Of a stretch of DNA of 64,000 bases, positions 20,544-29,752 are shown one piece after another. Both the position numbers and the translations under genes were made by a program. Each line of letters starts with the position of its first letter. Position 1 is the stretch's first letter. The stretch comes from Pseudomonas sp. 10S4 (GTDB lineage Bacteria; Pseudomonadota; Gammaproteobacteria; Pseudomonadales; Pseudomonadaceae). The notes beneath the pieces are model-generated. The model saw only the letters and a program-made list of their open reading frames with translations, was not told where the DNA came from and did no database searches. The stretch lies in assembly GCF_034344865.1 (NCBI RefSeq), contig NZ_CP133774.1, positions 5,952,001 to 6,016,000 of the forward strand. Reading direction: 5' to 3'.

Positions 20544-21902
20544 TCAAGGTACTTTTACATAACCGCCGCTGTATTTCTGATACTCACCGTAACCCGTCAC
20601 GCTAGCCGCACCGTTGAGCAATTGCAGGCGAAAAATCGGCCCGCCCTGGGCATCCAGCACAATGGCCAGATTGCCGGCCAGCAACGTCGACTGATAATGG
20701 ATCTCGCTGGGTGGATCCTTAAGCTGGAAAGCGTTGAGGCTGATGTCTGCGGTCTCAGGGCCGTTGTCGACCCCCGGCAGTATTTTCACAAACATCTCAC
20801 CCACTCGCTGCTCTGCGGCATTGCTAATCATGTAGTGGCCCTGACGTTGATTGTCGGCAACCCGCTCGAGTTTTTGCGGCGCAACTTTGAAAGCGGTGGG
20901 CCGCATTTTGATGCTGAACTCACGGCTGGCGCTACGCCACGTACCGGTCTGGGTCCCCTGTACGTTCGGCGTGCCTTCCAGGTACCAGTCGCCGGTCATC
21001 TGACCGTCGTCGCTCAATTCGTGCAACAACACACCGCCATCGTCGTACGCCCCACCGACCAGCCGGATCGGCTTGCCGCTGCCATTCTTACCGTAACGAA
21101 CTTCACCGACGTACACCGCCCCCTGAAGTTGCCACCAGAGTTCGACCGCGATCTTGTCGTCGAGGGTGCCACGCAACATCACCGGAGGCTCAGTGTCCGG
21201 GCCCTCAAGATGATGTCGTTCGATCCACTGACCCGCCGTCAGTTCGCGCTCGGTGACGTCCATGTAGCCCGCCGGCATGAAGGGGTTTGCCTCCGTCGGC
21301 ATCTGCGCGGCCATGATCTTTTCGGCGACCATGACCGGTTGATTTTTCTCTATCTGCCAAGTCGCGTACTGATGCCAGCAGCAGCCGCTTTTCGAGCTCG
21401 TATGCAAGCGCTTGGCGACTGGATCAACACCGAACATGCCCAACTGCCCATCACGGGTCAGGTAGGAGTAATTGGGGTTAAAGACCAGAGTCGGGCTCGC
21501 GGGATCGGACAGGTAGATGTCATAGGAAGGGCCGCCGTAACCGCCCTCACTGCCGTTGCGTACCGCCATATCCTGTTGCCCGTCGAAATTGAAGTCATCG
21601 AAAAACAGCAGGCTCTGATCGCCGTAGGCCGGAGCCTGGTTGATCTCCATCATTTTGCTGTTGCGTTCTAAATCGACAAACGCCTCGGGCGACTCAATGC
21701 GTTGCAGCTCCTGGCCACTGGACTTATCGCGCAAGGTGACCTGCGCGGGCGCGCCCTCGAAGCTTTGGGCTGGAGGATTGGGGAACACCACCTCAATCGC
21801 ATACTTCTGTGCCGGATCGGTGAGGTGAAAAGTCAGCGGCTCAGCACTCGCACAAACGCTGGCGAGCAGGCAGGCAACAGCCAATAAACGAGGGGTAACC
21901 AT
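20544..21902 (-). CDS. Secreted XAC2610-like protein of unknown function
   Basis: A 452-residue protein with a signal peptide (TPRLLAVACLLASVCASA). The block LLFFDDFNFDGQQDMAVRNG followed by GGPSYDIYL is the calcium-loop-like signature of XAC2610-related proteins. The rest has repeated beta-type segments (GTLDDKIAVELWWQLQG, GTWRSASREFSIKMRP). A periplasmic or outer-membrane-facing location is likely. It stands alone between a membrane-protein remnant and a VOC gene. No enzymatic motif is seen. Confidence 0.75.
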   Translation of the reverse strand: MVTPRLLAVACLLASVCASAEPLTFHLTDPAQKYAIEVVFPNPPAQSFEGAPAQVTLRDKSSGQELQRIESPEAFVDLERNSKMMEINQAPAYGDQSLLFFDDFNFDGQQDMAVRNGSEGGYGGPSYDIYLSDPASPTLVFNPNYSYLTRDGQLGMFGVDPVAKRLHTSSKSGCCWHQYATWQIEKNQPVMVAEKIMAAQMPTEANPFMPAGYMDVTERELTAGQWIERHHLEGPDTEPPVMLRGTLDDKIAVELWWQLQGAVYVGEVRYGKNGSGKPIRLVGGAYDDGGVLLHELSDDGQMTGDWYLEGTPNVQGTQTGTWRSASREFSIKMRPTAFKVAPQKLERVADNQRQGHYMISNAAEQRVGEMFVKILPGVDNGPETADISLNAFQLKDPPSEIHYQSTLLAGNLAIVLDAQGGPIFRLQLLNGAASVTGYGEYQKYSGGYVKVP

Positions 21903-22061
21903 GATGCTGAGCGTCCTTGCGGCAAAATCGGGGCGGCAAGTCTAGCGACAAACAGTTCGGGCCGATATGTCTTCTCGACTTGTCGATCTACGGCACCGCC
22001 AACCGGCTACCGAGTGACTACGCTGATAGTCCAGCGTGCTAACCCCGTAGAGGAGAACACC

Positions 22062-22559
22062 ATGCAACGCGTGCAAAAACTCACACCCTGCCTCTGGTTC
22101 GATGATCAGGCCGAAGCGGCTGCCAAATTCTATTGCTCGATCTTCGATCACTCCAAAATCACCGCCATCACCCATTACGGCAAGGCTGGTTTCGAGCGCC
22201 ACGGTCGCCCCGAAGGCTCGGTGCTGACTGTGAGTTTCGAACTCGATGGCCAGGGCTTCACCGGGCTCAATGGCGGCCCGGTGTTCAAGTTCAACGAAGC
22301 GGTTTCGTTCCAGGTCAATTGCCAGACTCAGGAAGAGGTCGACCATTACTGGGGCGCGTTATCTGCCGTACCCCAGGCCGAGCAATGTGGCTGGGTGAAG
22401 GACAAGTTCGGGCTGTCCTGGCAGATCGTCCCGGTGGCCATGATGGAGATGCTCAAAGACCCCGACACGGTCAAATCCCAGCGGGCCATGCAAGCGATGA
22501 TGCAGATGAAAAAACTCGACATCGCTGAACTGCAGCGGGCCTTTAACGGCGAGAGCTAA
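22062..22559 (+). CDS. VOC family protein (PhnB / 3-demethylubiquinone methyltransferase-like domain)
   Basis: A 165-residue protein. LTPCLWFDDQAEAAAKFYCSIF and the central GQGFTGLNGGP are typical of the PhnB-like VOC subgroup, as is FGLSWQIVPVAMMEML near the end. The ATG at 22062 follows AGAGGAGAACACC. The true reaction is unknown. The old methyltransferase name for this domain is misleading. Confidence 0.85.
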   Translation: MQRVQKLTPCLWFDDQAEAAAKFYCSIFDHSKITAITHYGKAGFERHGRPEGSVLTVSFELDGQGFTGLNGGPVFKFNEAVSFQVNCQTQEEVDHYWGALSAVPQAEQCGWVKDKFGLSWQIVPVAMMEMLKDPDTVKSQRAMQAMMQMKKLDIAELQRAFNGES

Positions 22560-22593
22560 TACACTCAAGCGCTGACCTGCCAGGACACTAACG

Positions 22594-23427
22594 ATGAAGC
22601 ATGCCGCTGCCAAAGATGCCGACAAAGCTCCACGTTTCTGGCGCGACGACGCCCTGCCCTTCATCGAAGCCCGGGCCATCGCCGATGGCCGCGAAGTCTG
22701 CTACGCCCGGCATTCCCACGCGCACTTTTCCATCGGCGCGATTACCGCCGGGCTCAGCACCTATGTGCATGAGCAATCGGAGTTTCAGGTCAGCACCGGC
22801 ACCGTGGTGCTGATGAACCCCGGCGATGTCCACGCCTGCAACCCGATCGATGACCAGCCCTGGTCGTACCTGATGCTCTACGTCGAGACGCCGTGGTTGA
22901 CCGACCTGCAGCATCAACTGGGGTTCAGCCAGGACCAGGCGTTTCGCCGGTTTGCCATCACCCACAATCGTGACGCCAGGCTGTTTGTCGGCCTGAAGGA
23001 TCTGTACGCCGTGCTGGTCGATGAACAGCAAGACATACTGCGCAAGCACAGCGCCGCAGTGGAATTTTTCACCGAGATGCAGCAGTGCCTCAACCCTATC
23101 GATCAGCCGCTGCGCGAGCCCAATTTCAAACTCGAGCGAGCCGCCGACTACATCCGCGACAACTGCACGCAACTGCTCAAGCTTGAAGATATTTGCGAAG
23201 CTGCGCAGTTGTCACCGTCCTACCTGATCCGCGCGTTCAAGCAGCATTACGGCATGACGCCCCATGCGTTTTTGCTCAATCGGCGCATCCAGTTCGCCCA
23301 GGACCGCTTGCGCAGCGGCAAGCTGATCGCCGATGTGGCGCTGGAAGCCGGGTTTGCCGATCAGGCGCACTTTCAGCGGGTGTTCAAACAGCATCTGGCT
23401 GCGACTCCGGGGCAGTATCGCGGTTAG
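22594..23427 (+). CDS. AraC family transcriptional regulator
   Basis: A 277-residue regulator with an N-terminal cupin ligand-binding domain (YARHSHAHFSIGAITAG) and a C-terminal double helix-turn-helix (LEDICEAAQLSPSYLIRAFKQHYG, then ADVALEAGFADQAHFQRVFKQHL). Regulators of this type commonly sit beside a LysE-type exporter in Pseudomonas. Here the nearest such exporter is 4 kb away, beyond the Fic gene. Confidence 0.88.
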   Translation: MKHAAAKDADKAPRFWRDDALPFIEARAIADGREVCYARHSHAHFSIGAITAGLSTYVHEQSEFQVSTGTVVLMNPGDVHACNPIDDQPWSYLMLYVETPWLTDLQHQLGFSQDQAFRRFAITHNRDARLFVGLKDLYAVLVDEQQDILRKHSAAVEFFTEMQQCLNPIDQPLREPNFKLERAADYIRDNCTQLLKLEDICEAAQLSPSYLIRAFKQHYGMTPHAFLLNRRIQFAQDRLRSGKLIADVALEAGFADQAHFQRVFKQHLAATPGQYRG

Positions 23428-23700
23428 AAGTAATCGCCTGTTGAAGGTTTGGTAAACCAATAGTCCCGTGCAACTTTATACAATCAGCAATACACCTCCC
23501 TGGCTAACTCCGCCCTGACAACAACCTATAACGGCGCTATTGCTGACTGCCCAGCAATACGGTCATCTGCAAACAAACATGCAGACATACAGCAACAATG
23601 GCAACGCTGCATGTTTGCCTTTAGCCTGCAAACCCGAACAACTTCTAAACATACTTGCACCCTTCAACAAACACCAAATCAACAGTAACAACATCCGAAG
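23428..23700. other. AT-richer intergenic region upstream of the Fic-toxin gene
   Basis: The 273 bases are visibly richer in A and T than the flanks, with several CAACAA-type runs. A perfect 10-base inverted repeat AAACATGCAG (23575-23584) / CTGCATGTTT (23607-23616) is present. I find no REP element, no convincing promoter and no clear ribosome site. Confidence 0.5.
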
Positions 23701-26700
23701 ATGGAACTTCAGAGCATGCAAAACCAGAACAACAACCCAGTTACTTCCAGCAATGAACTTCAAAAACCAGCCATCACCAAAGCACTGGAAAACTTTCTCA
23801 CTGACGATCATGTTCAAAGCACTCTTCAATGGTCCTGGGATCGCCTGGCCATGAAAAGCGTGAGCGGTTCCAACTTTGATCTGGTTCATCGCTCTGGGAG
23901 CATTTGCCTTTCGAGACTGATCCGGCATCCGGCTTTTCTGAAACTGCGACGGGAACACGCCCTGCCCGACCAGGCGGCATATCAAGTCGATAAACATGGC
24001 CGTATTTATCACGTTCGGCAAAACCTGAGTTCCATCGAGCGTCCGGGGAGCCCTCCCGTCGTCATTACTAACGCCTACTTCTCGCGCACAGACATCACCG
24101 CTCACATCGCCGGTATTCCGGCGCTGGACGAAGACCTGAAACTACTGACGAAAATGGCGGCATTGACCGGTGGGTTCATCAGCTCAAGCGAGTGGATTTC
24201 GGTAGGCCAATGGCTCGACTTCCAGGGTTTACCGTTGCCAACCAACGAACAAGACGCCAGAGGGCTGATTGATCTGCTCAACTTCGCGACACTCCCCGAG
24301 GCCCCTAGATTTGGTAACTACTGGCAACTTCTGGATGCCCCCGAAGACTCGCCCTTCAAACTCACCGATAACAATCGCGCAATCATTCGTAAGGTAACCC
24401 GGTATTTAACCGGTGGCAAAACCTCCCTGGTGGCACATTTGGGCAAACACTTGCTGTTTGAAATCGCCTCGGCGGGTCAGTTACCCACCAGCCAGGATTA
24501 CCGCTTACAAAGGCTGATCGAAATTACTTCAGGGACGTCGGAACAAGGGCAAGCGTACTTCGATGCCCTGGGCTGGTTCACCGACGAAACCAAGCCGAAA
24601 CCGTCACCCGAGTTTGTCGAGCAGTTGCTGATCGCCGCCATGCTGCTCGACCTTGATCCTACCGTCGACAGTGCCAATACAACATTTGCCGGCTTCGATC
24701 TCTATTCGGCCGATGACTTCATGCTTCATCCGTCCACTGTGCGCACGCGCCTGGAACAGCATCTGGTCGACAGTCTCAAGCTTCATCAAGCGTTCGCACC
24801 GCTGGTTGCGCAGCTGGTGCTTGGCGGCATGGCGCCGCAATACCTGTTTGCCGACTGGCCTGGTGAACTGCGCCTCGGAACGCCAGCCTGGGTGGTGAGT
24901 ACTCAAGCGGTACATTTTGCTGAAGCCCTTATCCCTGGTGTTTCGCGCAAGTTGAGCCATCAACATCTGCTCGGCCTGGGTCAGTCTTCCCAGGCAACCC
25001 CGCAACTGGCTTCGTTGCATGCCGCCCATACGGTGGACCCGATGGTCACCTGGGCGCTGATGAACAAAATCATTGCGAGGGACACCAACGGCAACCTGAC
25101 CCAGGAAGCGCTGACCCTGGCCGCTAAGGAATACGAACAGTACCTCGATAAAATACTCAACGCCGCCACAGCACTCGGCCAGGCAATACCCCACCGCAAA
25201 CCACTCGCGCTGAAAGAACTGAAATCCACCGCACCCGCCTGCGATCCTGGCGAACTGTTGGTCAAACACCGAGGCAGCGGTGGCGGTGCCGGGCGAAAGG
25301 TCTCGGTTCTTGATCTTTACATGGGCGATGAACTTCACAGCCAGGATTGGGATCGCGTCAGAGGCACCAGTATTTACCAATCATTTCCCGAGTTGGCAGA
25401 ACTGTATCCCGTTGCCGACTTGTATGAAGAGGCCATCAATCGGCATCACAGCGCAACAACAGAAGCATTGGCCAGCAACATCGAAGTCACTCTTTCGCAA
25501 TTGTCCCGCAGTGAAGCTTCATTCATCGAGTACGGCGCTGTCGGTATTTATTGCATTGAGGAATACAACACGACCCGCTTTCCAACTTTACCGTCACCGG
25601 GAGGTATACCCCGTCCCTTGACCCCTATTCCAGGAGAAACCGGTCGTTACGGTGTGATTCTCTGTGCGCAAATGAATTCGCAGGTTCGTTGCTTTGAGCT
25701 GTTTCCATTACGACTGGAATGCCGACTCAATCCGAAACTCGAATCCGTGTTCCGCCCCCTTGTGACGCAAGAGGGGAATGGCCGCAAGGTGAAATTTGCC
25801 GGCCGTGAAAAGTTCGATAACGTCCCTCTGGACATACGGGCGTACTTACAAAACCAGGCACCGCGCAGCAATGCGCAATCAAGGATGTTCATCCGAAAGA
25901 TCGGAGAGTTCCAGGCACCGTCGGCCACAACCGTTTCGAGCGTTGAAAACCCCTTCTTCCGCTCGGCACGCAAAGAAGCACTCAGCAAGCTTATTGCTGA
26001 AGAAAACCCCTATTTCACCGTCAAAGAACTGAAGCAGATAGGCCTCGACCAGACCGAACGGGAACGAGCGATCGAGAAGACCGATGCCATCTTCAATACA
26101 GTGCTCAATATGATTATTCCGTTCAAGGAGTGCGTCGAAGAGATGTCCTCGGGCAACCCCTCCCGCCAACAAAACGCACTCCTGGGGTGTGTCATGGATG
26201 CAGCGGCACTTGTCCTGGTCTTTGCGCTCGTGCCGGGCAAAATTGCCGTCACCAGTGCCAAAGCCACGACCGTGGTAACGAAACTGCTTTCTGCATCGAG
26301 GGTCGGTGCCCGTGCCGTGGTCGGGTTGATCAACCCTTTGGACGGTATTCCGAAACTCCTCAAGGGCGGCCTGAAGCTGATTGGCAAAGGCGCCTTGAAA
26401 GTTGGCCATTACTCCGCCTCTAGCGCCCAGATCGCCCGGGCGCAGTTACGGCATCTGACCGGCACCCACTCTTATGATCTGATCAAGGCAATCAACCACA
26501 CCGGCAGCGCATCGCAGATCCGCATGAGCCTGGACACCTTGGCCCATGCACGGGCGTTGTTTAAAAGTGATGGCCTGGAAACTGCCGAGCACGTACTCAA
26601 ACACCTGCACGCCAATGACGTGAAGTTGCTCAAGCACGTGCCTGAACAGGAACTTCAGCATTTGTTGGAAAACTCGTTGGCCGAGATAGCGCGCAAGTCT

Positions 26701-27399
26701 GGCGACACCCAATCGCTGACGAAGCTACTGGATGCTGACGTTGTCGGCTCGCTGATACGCCAGCAAGCGCAAAAGTATTCACTGGCCAACCTTCGCCAGT
26801 TCAAGGATCACGCTGTATTGCCGGAGCTCTTCCACGACACCCTGAAGGTGGAATACAAAAATCTGACGGCCATGAATCAACACCAAACGACATTACTCGC
26901 CTCGGACCTTGGCAAGTCGCCTTACAACGGCATCCTGGAAGATGTGTCCTTTAACCCTGACCGTTTGACCGACAACGCAGATCGAGCCACCGCCTGGATT
27001 CTCAAAGCGTCGAATTCCCGAAACGAGGCTGACAACATCAGGACTTTGCTCCACGAATACAGCAACAATGGCAAGTCCCTGACTGATCCTGCGGTTTACA
27101 AGGAACTGCATCGACGTCTGGTGCCCGAGACGACAGATGCCCTGCGCAGCCCTACCGCTCAGGCTCGTTACCCTTCCAACGTTTCGGGCGCGGCGATGTT
27201 GGAGAAACACCTGGCAACCCTGGATCCAGCCCATGAGCATTTCGGTAAGCAGATGCTCGGCTCCTTTCTGGGCTACCACAGCTTCGTCGACGGAAATGGC
27301 CGTACCGCACGGGCGATCTATGCCATCACGGAACTGCGCGCCAATCGATTCAACGCCCTGCCTGTCTCGACAGAAAATGCCCTGAGCGGTCTGGCGTGA
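23701..27399 (+). CDS. Large toxin-like protein with C-terminal Fic (AMPylation) motif
   Basis: A 1232-residue protein with no signal peptide. The Fic signature HSFVDGNGRTAR is at residues 1193-1204, with the catalytic His, the Asp, GNGR and the final Arg all present. The family normally moves AMP (or another nucleotide part) onto hydroxyls of target proteins. The preceding 1100 residues resemble the long N-terminal part of Pseudomonas dermonecrotic/membrane-targeted toxin families. They include one hydrophobic segment at about 832-855 (MDAAALVLVFALVPGKIAV) and a helical region after it (RALFKSDGLETAEHVLKHLH). The Fic motif ends only 28 residues from the C-terminus. No small antitoxin gene is adjacent and I found no inhibitory helix motif. 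A second ATG six codons in could be the start. Confidence 0.78.
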   Translation: MELQSMQNQNNNPVTSSNELQKPAITKALENFLTDDHVQSTLQWSWDRLAMKSVSGSNFDLVHRSGSICLSRLIRHPAFLKLRREHALPDQAAYQVDKHGRIYHVRQNLSSIERPGSPPVVITNAYFSRTDITAHIAGIPALDEDLKLLTKMAALTGGFISSSEWISVGQWLDFQGLPLPTNEQDARGLIDLLNFATLPEAPRFGNYWQLLDAPEDSPFKLTDNNRAIIRKVTRYLTGGKTSLVAHLGKHLLFEIASAGQLPTSQDYRLQRLIEITSGTSEQGQAYFDALGWFTDETKPKPSPEFVEQLLIAAMLLDLDPTVDSANTTFAGFDLYSADDFMLHPSTVRTRLEQHLVDSLKLHQAFAPLVAQLVLGGMAPQYLFADWPGELRLGTPAWVVSTQAVHFAEALIPGVSRKLSHQHLLGLGQSSQATPQLASLHAAHTVDPMVTWALMNKIIARDTNGNLTQEALTLAAKEYEQYLDKILNAATALGQAIPHRKPLALKELKSTAPACDPGELLVKHRGSGGGAGRKVSVLDLYMGDELHSQDWDRVRGTSIYQSFPELAELYPVADLYEEAINRHHSATTEALASNIEVTLSQLSRSEASFIEYGAVGIYCIEEYNTTRFPTLPSPGGIPRPLTPIPGETGRYGVILCAQMNSQVRCFELFPLRLECRLNPKLESVFRPLVTQEGNGRKVKFAGREKFDNVPLDIRAYLQNQAPRSNAQSRMFIRKIGEFQAPSATTVSSVENPFFRSARKEALSKLIAEENPYFTVKELKQIGLDQTERERAIEKTDAIFNTVLNMIIPFKECVEEMSSGNPSRQQNALLGCVMDAAALVLVFALVPGKIAVTSAKATTVVTKLLSASRVGARAVVGLINPLDGIPKLLKGGLKLIGKGALKVGHYSASSAQIARAQLRHLTGTHSYDLIKAINHTGSASQIRMSLDTLAHARALFKSDGLETAEHVLKHLHANDVKLLKHVPEQELQHLLENSLAEIARKSGDTQSLTKLLDADVVGSLIRQQAQKYSLANLRQFKDHAVLPELFHDTLKVEYKNLTAMNQHQTTLLASDLGKSPYNGILEDVSFNPDRLTDNADRATAWILKASNSRNEADNIRTLLHEYSNNGKSLTDPAVYKELHRRLVPETTDALRSPTAQARYPSNVSGAAMLEKHLATLDPAHEHFGKQMLGSFLGYHSFVDGNGRTARAIYAITELRANRFNALPVSTENALSGLA

Positions 27400-27409
27400 C
27401 ACAGGGAAT

Positions 27410-27997
27410 CTAGGTCCGGATCAGATACCCCGCACACACCACCAGCAGCAACGCCATGCTCCGGTTGAACAGCCGCATGCCCCTGGCGTTGCTCAAATAC
27501 CCGCGCAAGAAGGTCCCGGCATAAGCCCAGCAGCCGACCGAGAGATAACAGACCACCAGATAAATCGCCGCGAATTGCCAGACCAGCCGCGCGTCGCCGT
27601 CCGCGACAAAGGCGCCCATGCCCGCGACACAGGCCAGCCAGGCCTTGGGGTTGAGCCATTGCATCATTGCGCCGTAAAACATCGAGGGCGCCTTGCCCTC
27701 CTGACTGGCGCCCAAGTGACCGTTATCGACCGCCAGTTTCCAGGCCATGAACAACAGAAACGCCACCCCAGCCACTTGCACCACCCGGGTCAGCACCGGC
27801 CATAACCGCAGCAACTCGTGCAGGCCCAGGCCCATCAACACCAGCAGCAAGACAAACCCCAGGGTTGCCCCCGCCACATGCCGCTGACTGGCACGAAAAC
27901 CAAACTGCGCCCCGGAACTCAACGCCACGATATTCACCGGCCCCGGGGTTATCGAAGCGACCAGGGCAAACGCCGCCATGGAGATCAACACACTCAT
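27410..27997 (-). CDS. LysE family amino-acid/metabolite exporter
   Basis: A 195-residue inner-membrane protein with about six hydrophobic segments and the LysE/RhtB N-terminal signature FALVASITPGPVNIVALSSG. The motif MMQWLNPKAWLACVAGMGAF is also typical. It exports an amino acid or analogue, substrate unknown. It ends 10 bases from the convergent Fic gene. The ATG at 27997 is chosen over an adjacent GTG. Confidence 0.88.
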   Translation of the reverse strand: MSVLISMAAFALVASITPGPVNIVALSSGAQFGFRASQRHVAGATLGFVLLLVLMGLGLHELLRLWPVLTRVVQVAGVAFLLFMAWKLAVDNGHLGASQEGKAPSMFYGAMMQWLNPKAWLACVAGMGAFVADGDARLVWQFAAIYLVVCYLSVGCWAYAGTFLRGYLSNARGMRLFNRSMALLLVVCAGYLIRT

Positions 27998-28097
27998 CAC
28001 ACACCTTCTTCAATTCAGTTGAACCGGACCTCAAGGTAAAGAGCGCACCGATCACTGTATTGAACAAAACACCCCTCCCGTGCCCACCACAAAACAA

Positions 28098-28124
28098 TGT
28101 GGGAGCAGGCTCGCTCCCACAGGG
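28098..28124. repeat. Single REP hairpin
   Basis: One copy of TGTGGGAGCAGGCTCGCTCCCACA forms a near-perfect hairpin without an inverted partner. The following bases to 28193 hold a short repeat (CGTCAGGGT at 28132 / ACCCTGACG at 28181) of unknown meaning. Confidence 0.7.
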
Positions 28125-28193
28125 ATGTTTTCGTCAGGGTATACCGCGGCGGCGGCGCGGCAGGATTGTTGGGTGGGGTAACCCTGACGGTTG

Positions 28194-29748
28194 CTAAGGG
28201 TGGCGACCATCAATAGGAGATGAAAGTCTTTTAACAGCGGCGACCTGCACCACTGAGTCGCTCATGAGTGCCCTGAACTGGGCCTGCGTCGCTGCATCCG
28301 GCTCGCGGCCCTGATTTCCCATGATGACTGCCACGCGATACATTTTCCGATTGTCGTCGATGTAGCTCAGGATCGCTTCCCGTAGTGCAATTCGTGGCGA
28401 ACCGTTTGGTAGAGGGGCATTCTCGAAGGAGGCATACAGCTTTTCCCATTGAGGGACGACTTCCTGCATGATTTTGTTGGCTATCGCATATCTTTCGCCT
28501 GGCGTATGCACAGGTACCCGCAAGAGCGCGCCCCCTCGCTCATCGCTTTTGCCAAGCTGGGGGCAATAGTGTGCTCCAAACTTGTGAATTGAAGCTCTTC
28601 ATTGTAAGCCTCGCGGATATGCGCCAACAGGTAAGTCGACGAGCCCAAAACGACGAGTGCCAGCGCAGAGGAAAGCAACGCGCTTTTAAGCGCTACTTTT
28701 GCGCGAGCCGGCTCGTTGAGCGGCCTTGCCAGCGTCAAGCCGAGTAAAACGCCACCCACCAACCCGCCAAGATGCGCGCCGTTGTCGATGCCCTGGTGCG
28801 TAAAACCGTAGAACAGGTTGTACGCGATGAGCACCACGATCGAGATGCGTTGTTGCAGAGCAATCGACGTCGGCAACTCGTGGCGGAACTTCAGCACATA
28901 CACCAGCAGCCCACCGAACACCCCGAAAATGGCGCCCGATGCACCCGCACTGTTGACGGTCGGATGCCACAGCACACTGACAATGCTGCCGGCCACGCCG
29001 GCAAACAGGTACAGCGCCAGGAATCGCCCACTCCCGTACAGGCGCTCCGCCAGTCGGCCGATCTGGAACAGTGCGAGCATGTTGAACATCAAGTGAACCA
29101 GGCCGAAATGGACAAACACCGATGTGAGCAGGCGCCACCATCCACCACCCAGGGTTTCAGGGCCGAAGTTCGTGCCCCATCGGACGGTCATAGGAATGTT
29201 CTGCGCCATGATCCCGACGCCGCCCGCGCACATCGCCAGGTAAACCAGAACGTTTATCGCGATCAGCCCGTAGGTGACCCTGGTGATCGGCGTCAGCGCA
29301 AGGATTCGTTCGGAGTAGCTGGATAACGCTGTTTGCTCCGCCTCATGGGCAGGCGTTGTTTGCCTGGGGAGCCATTCCAGGATTTTTTTGCTTCGTCGCC
29401 GCTGGACGCGATCAAGAAGACACGTTGAATTCCGGCTGGCGCATGGATGTCGAAATAGACGTACTTGCGGATGGTTTTTGCATCAAAGATCTGGTCGCGC
29501 GGGATAACCCGCTTCGTTTCGAAGGGGCGCTGAAACAGCTTAAGACTCGACTTGATGAGCGCTACATCCTCATCGGTGACGCAAAGCTCGCCTTTCCTGA
29601 GCATTGAGCGCAGAACAGTGCCGCGCTGTCCACGTGGAGGCCGGACCGCGAACCGGACCCTCGACGTTCCAATTGGCGTCCCCTGCGCAACTTCCGGAGG
29701 TTGCGAGGTGTGGGTGAAGTCGTCCATCGTTGGCTCGATCCGTTCCAT
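28194..29748 (-). pseudogene. Rhomboid family intramembrane serine protease (two frameshifts)
   Basis: After correction, about 518 residues: an N-terminal soluble domain of beta type (RGTVLRSMLRKGELCVTDED, KYVYFDIHAP), a rhomboid core, and a soluble C-terminal tail. The rhomboid core has HLMFNM, the catalytic serine in SAGASGAIFG and the catalytic histidine in FTHQGIDNGAHLGG. Two breaks occur, at 29383-29389 (seven T, eight needed, restoring AKKILEWLPRQ) and 28531-28535 (five C, six needed, restoring SEGGALLRVPVHTPGERYA). It would cleave membrane proteins within the inner membrane. It lies 4 bases after the LprI-like gene on the same strand. Confidence 0.82.
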
Positions 29749-29752
29749 CGTC

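Noticed and set aside
28132..28189. Nine-base inverted repeat CGTCAGGGT / ACCCTGACG
   Set aside because: Short arms with a 40-base loop next to a REP half. Not distinct enough to name.
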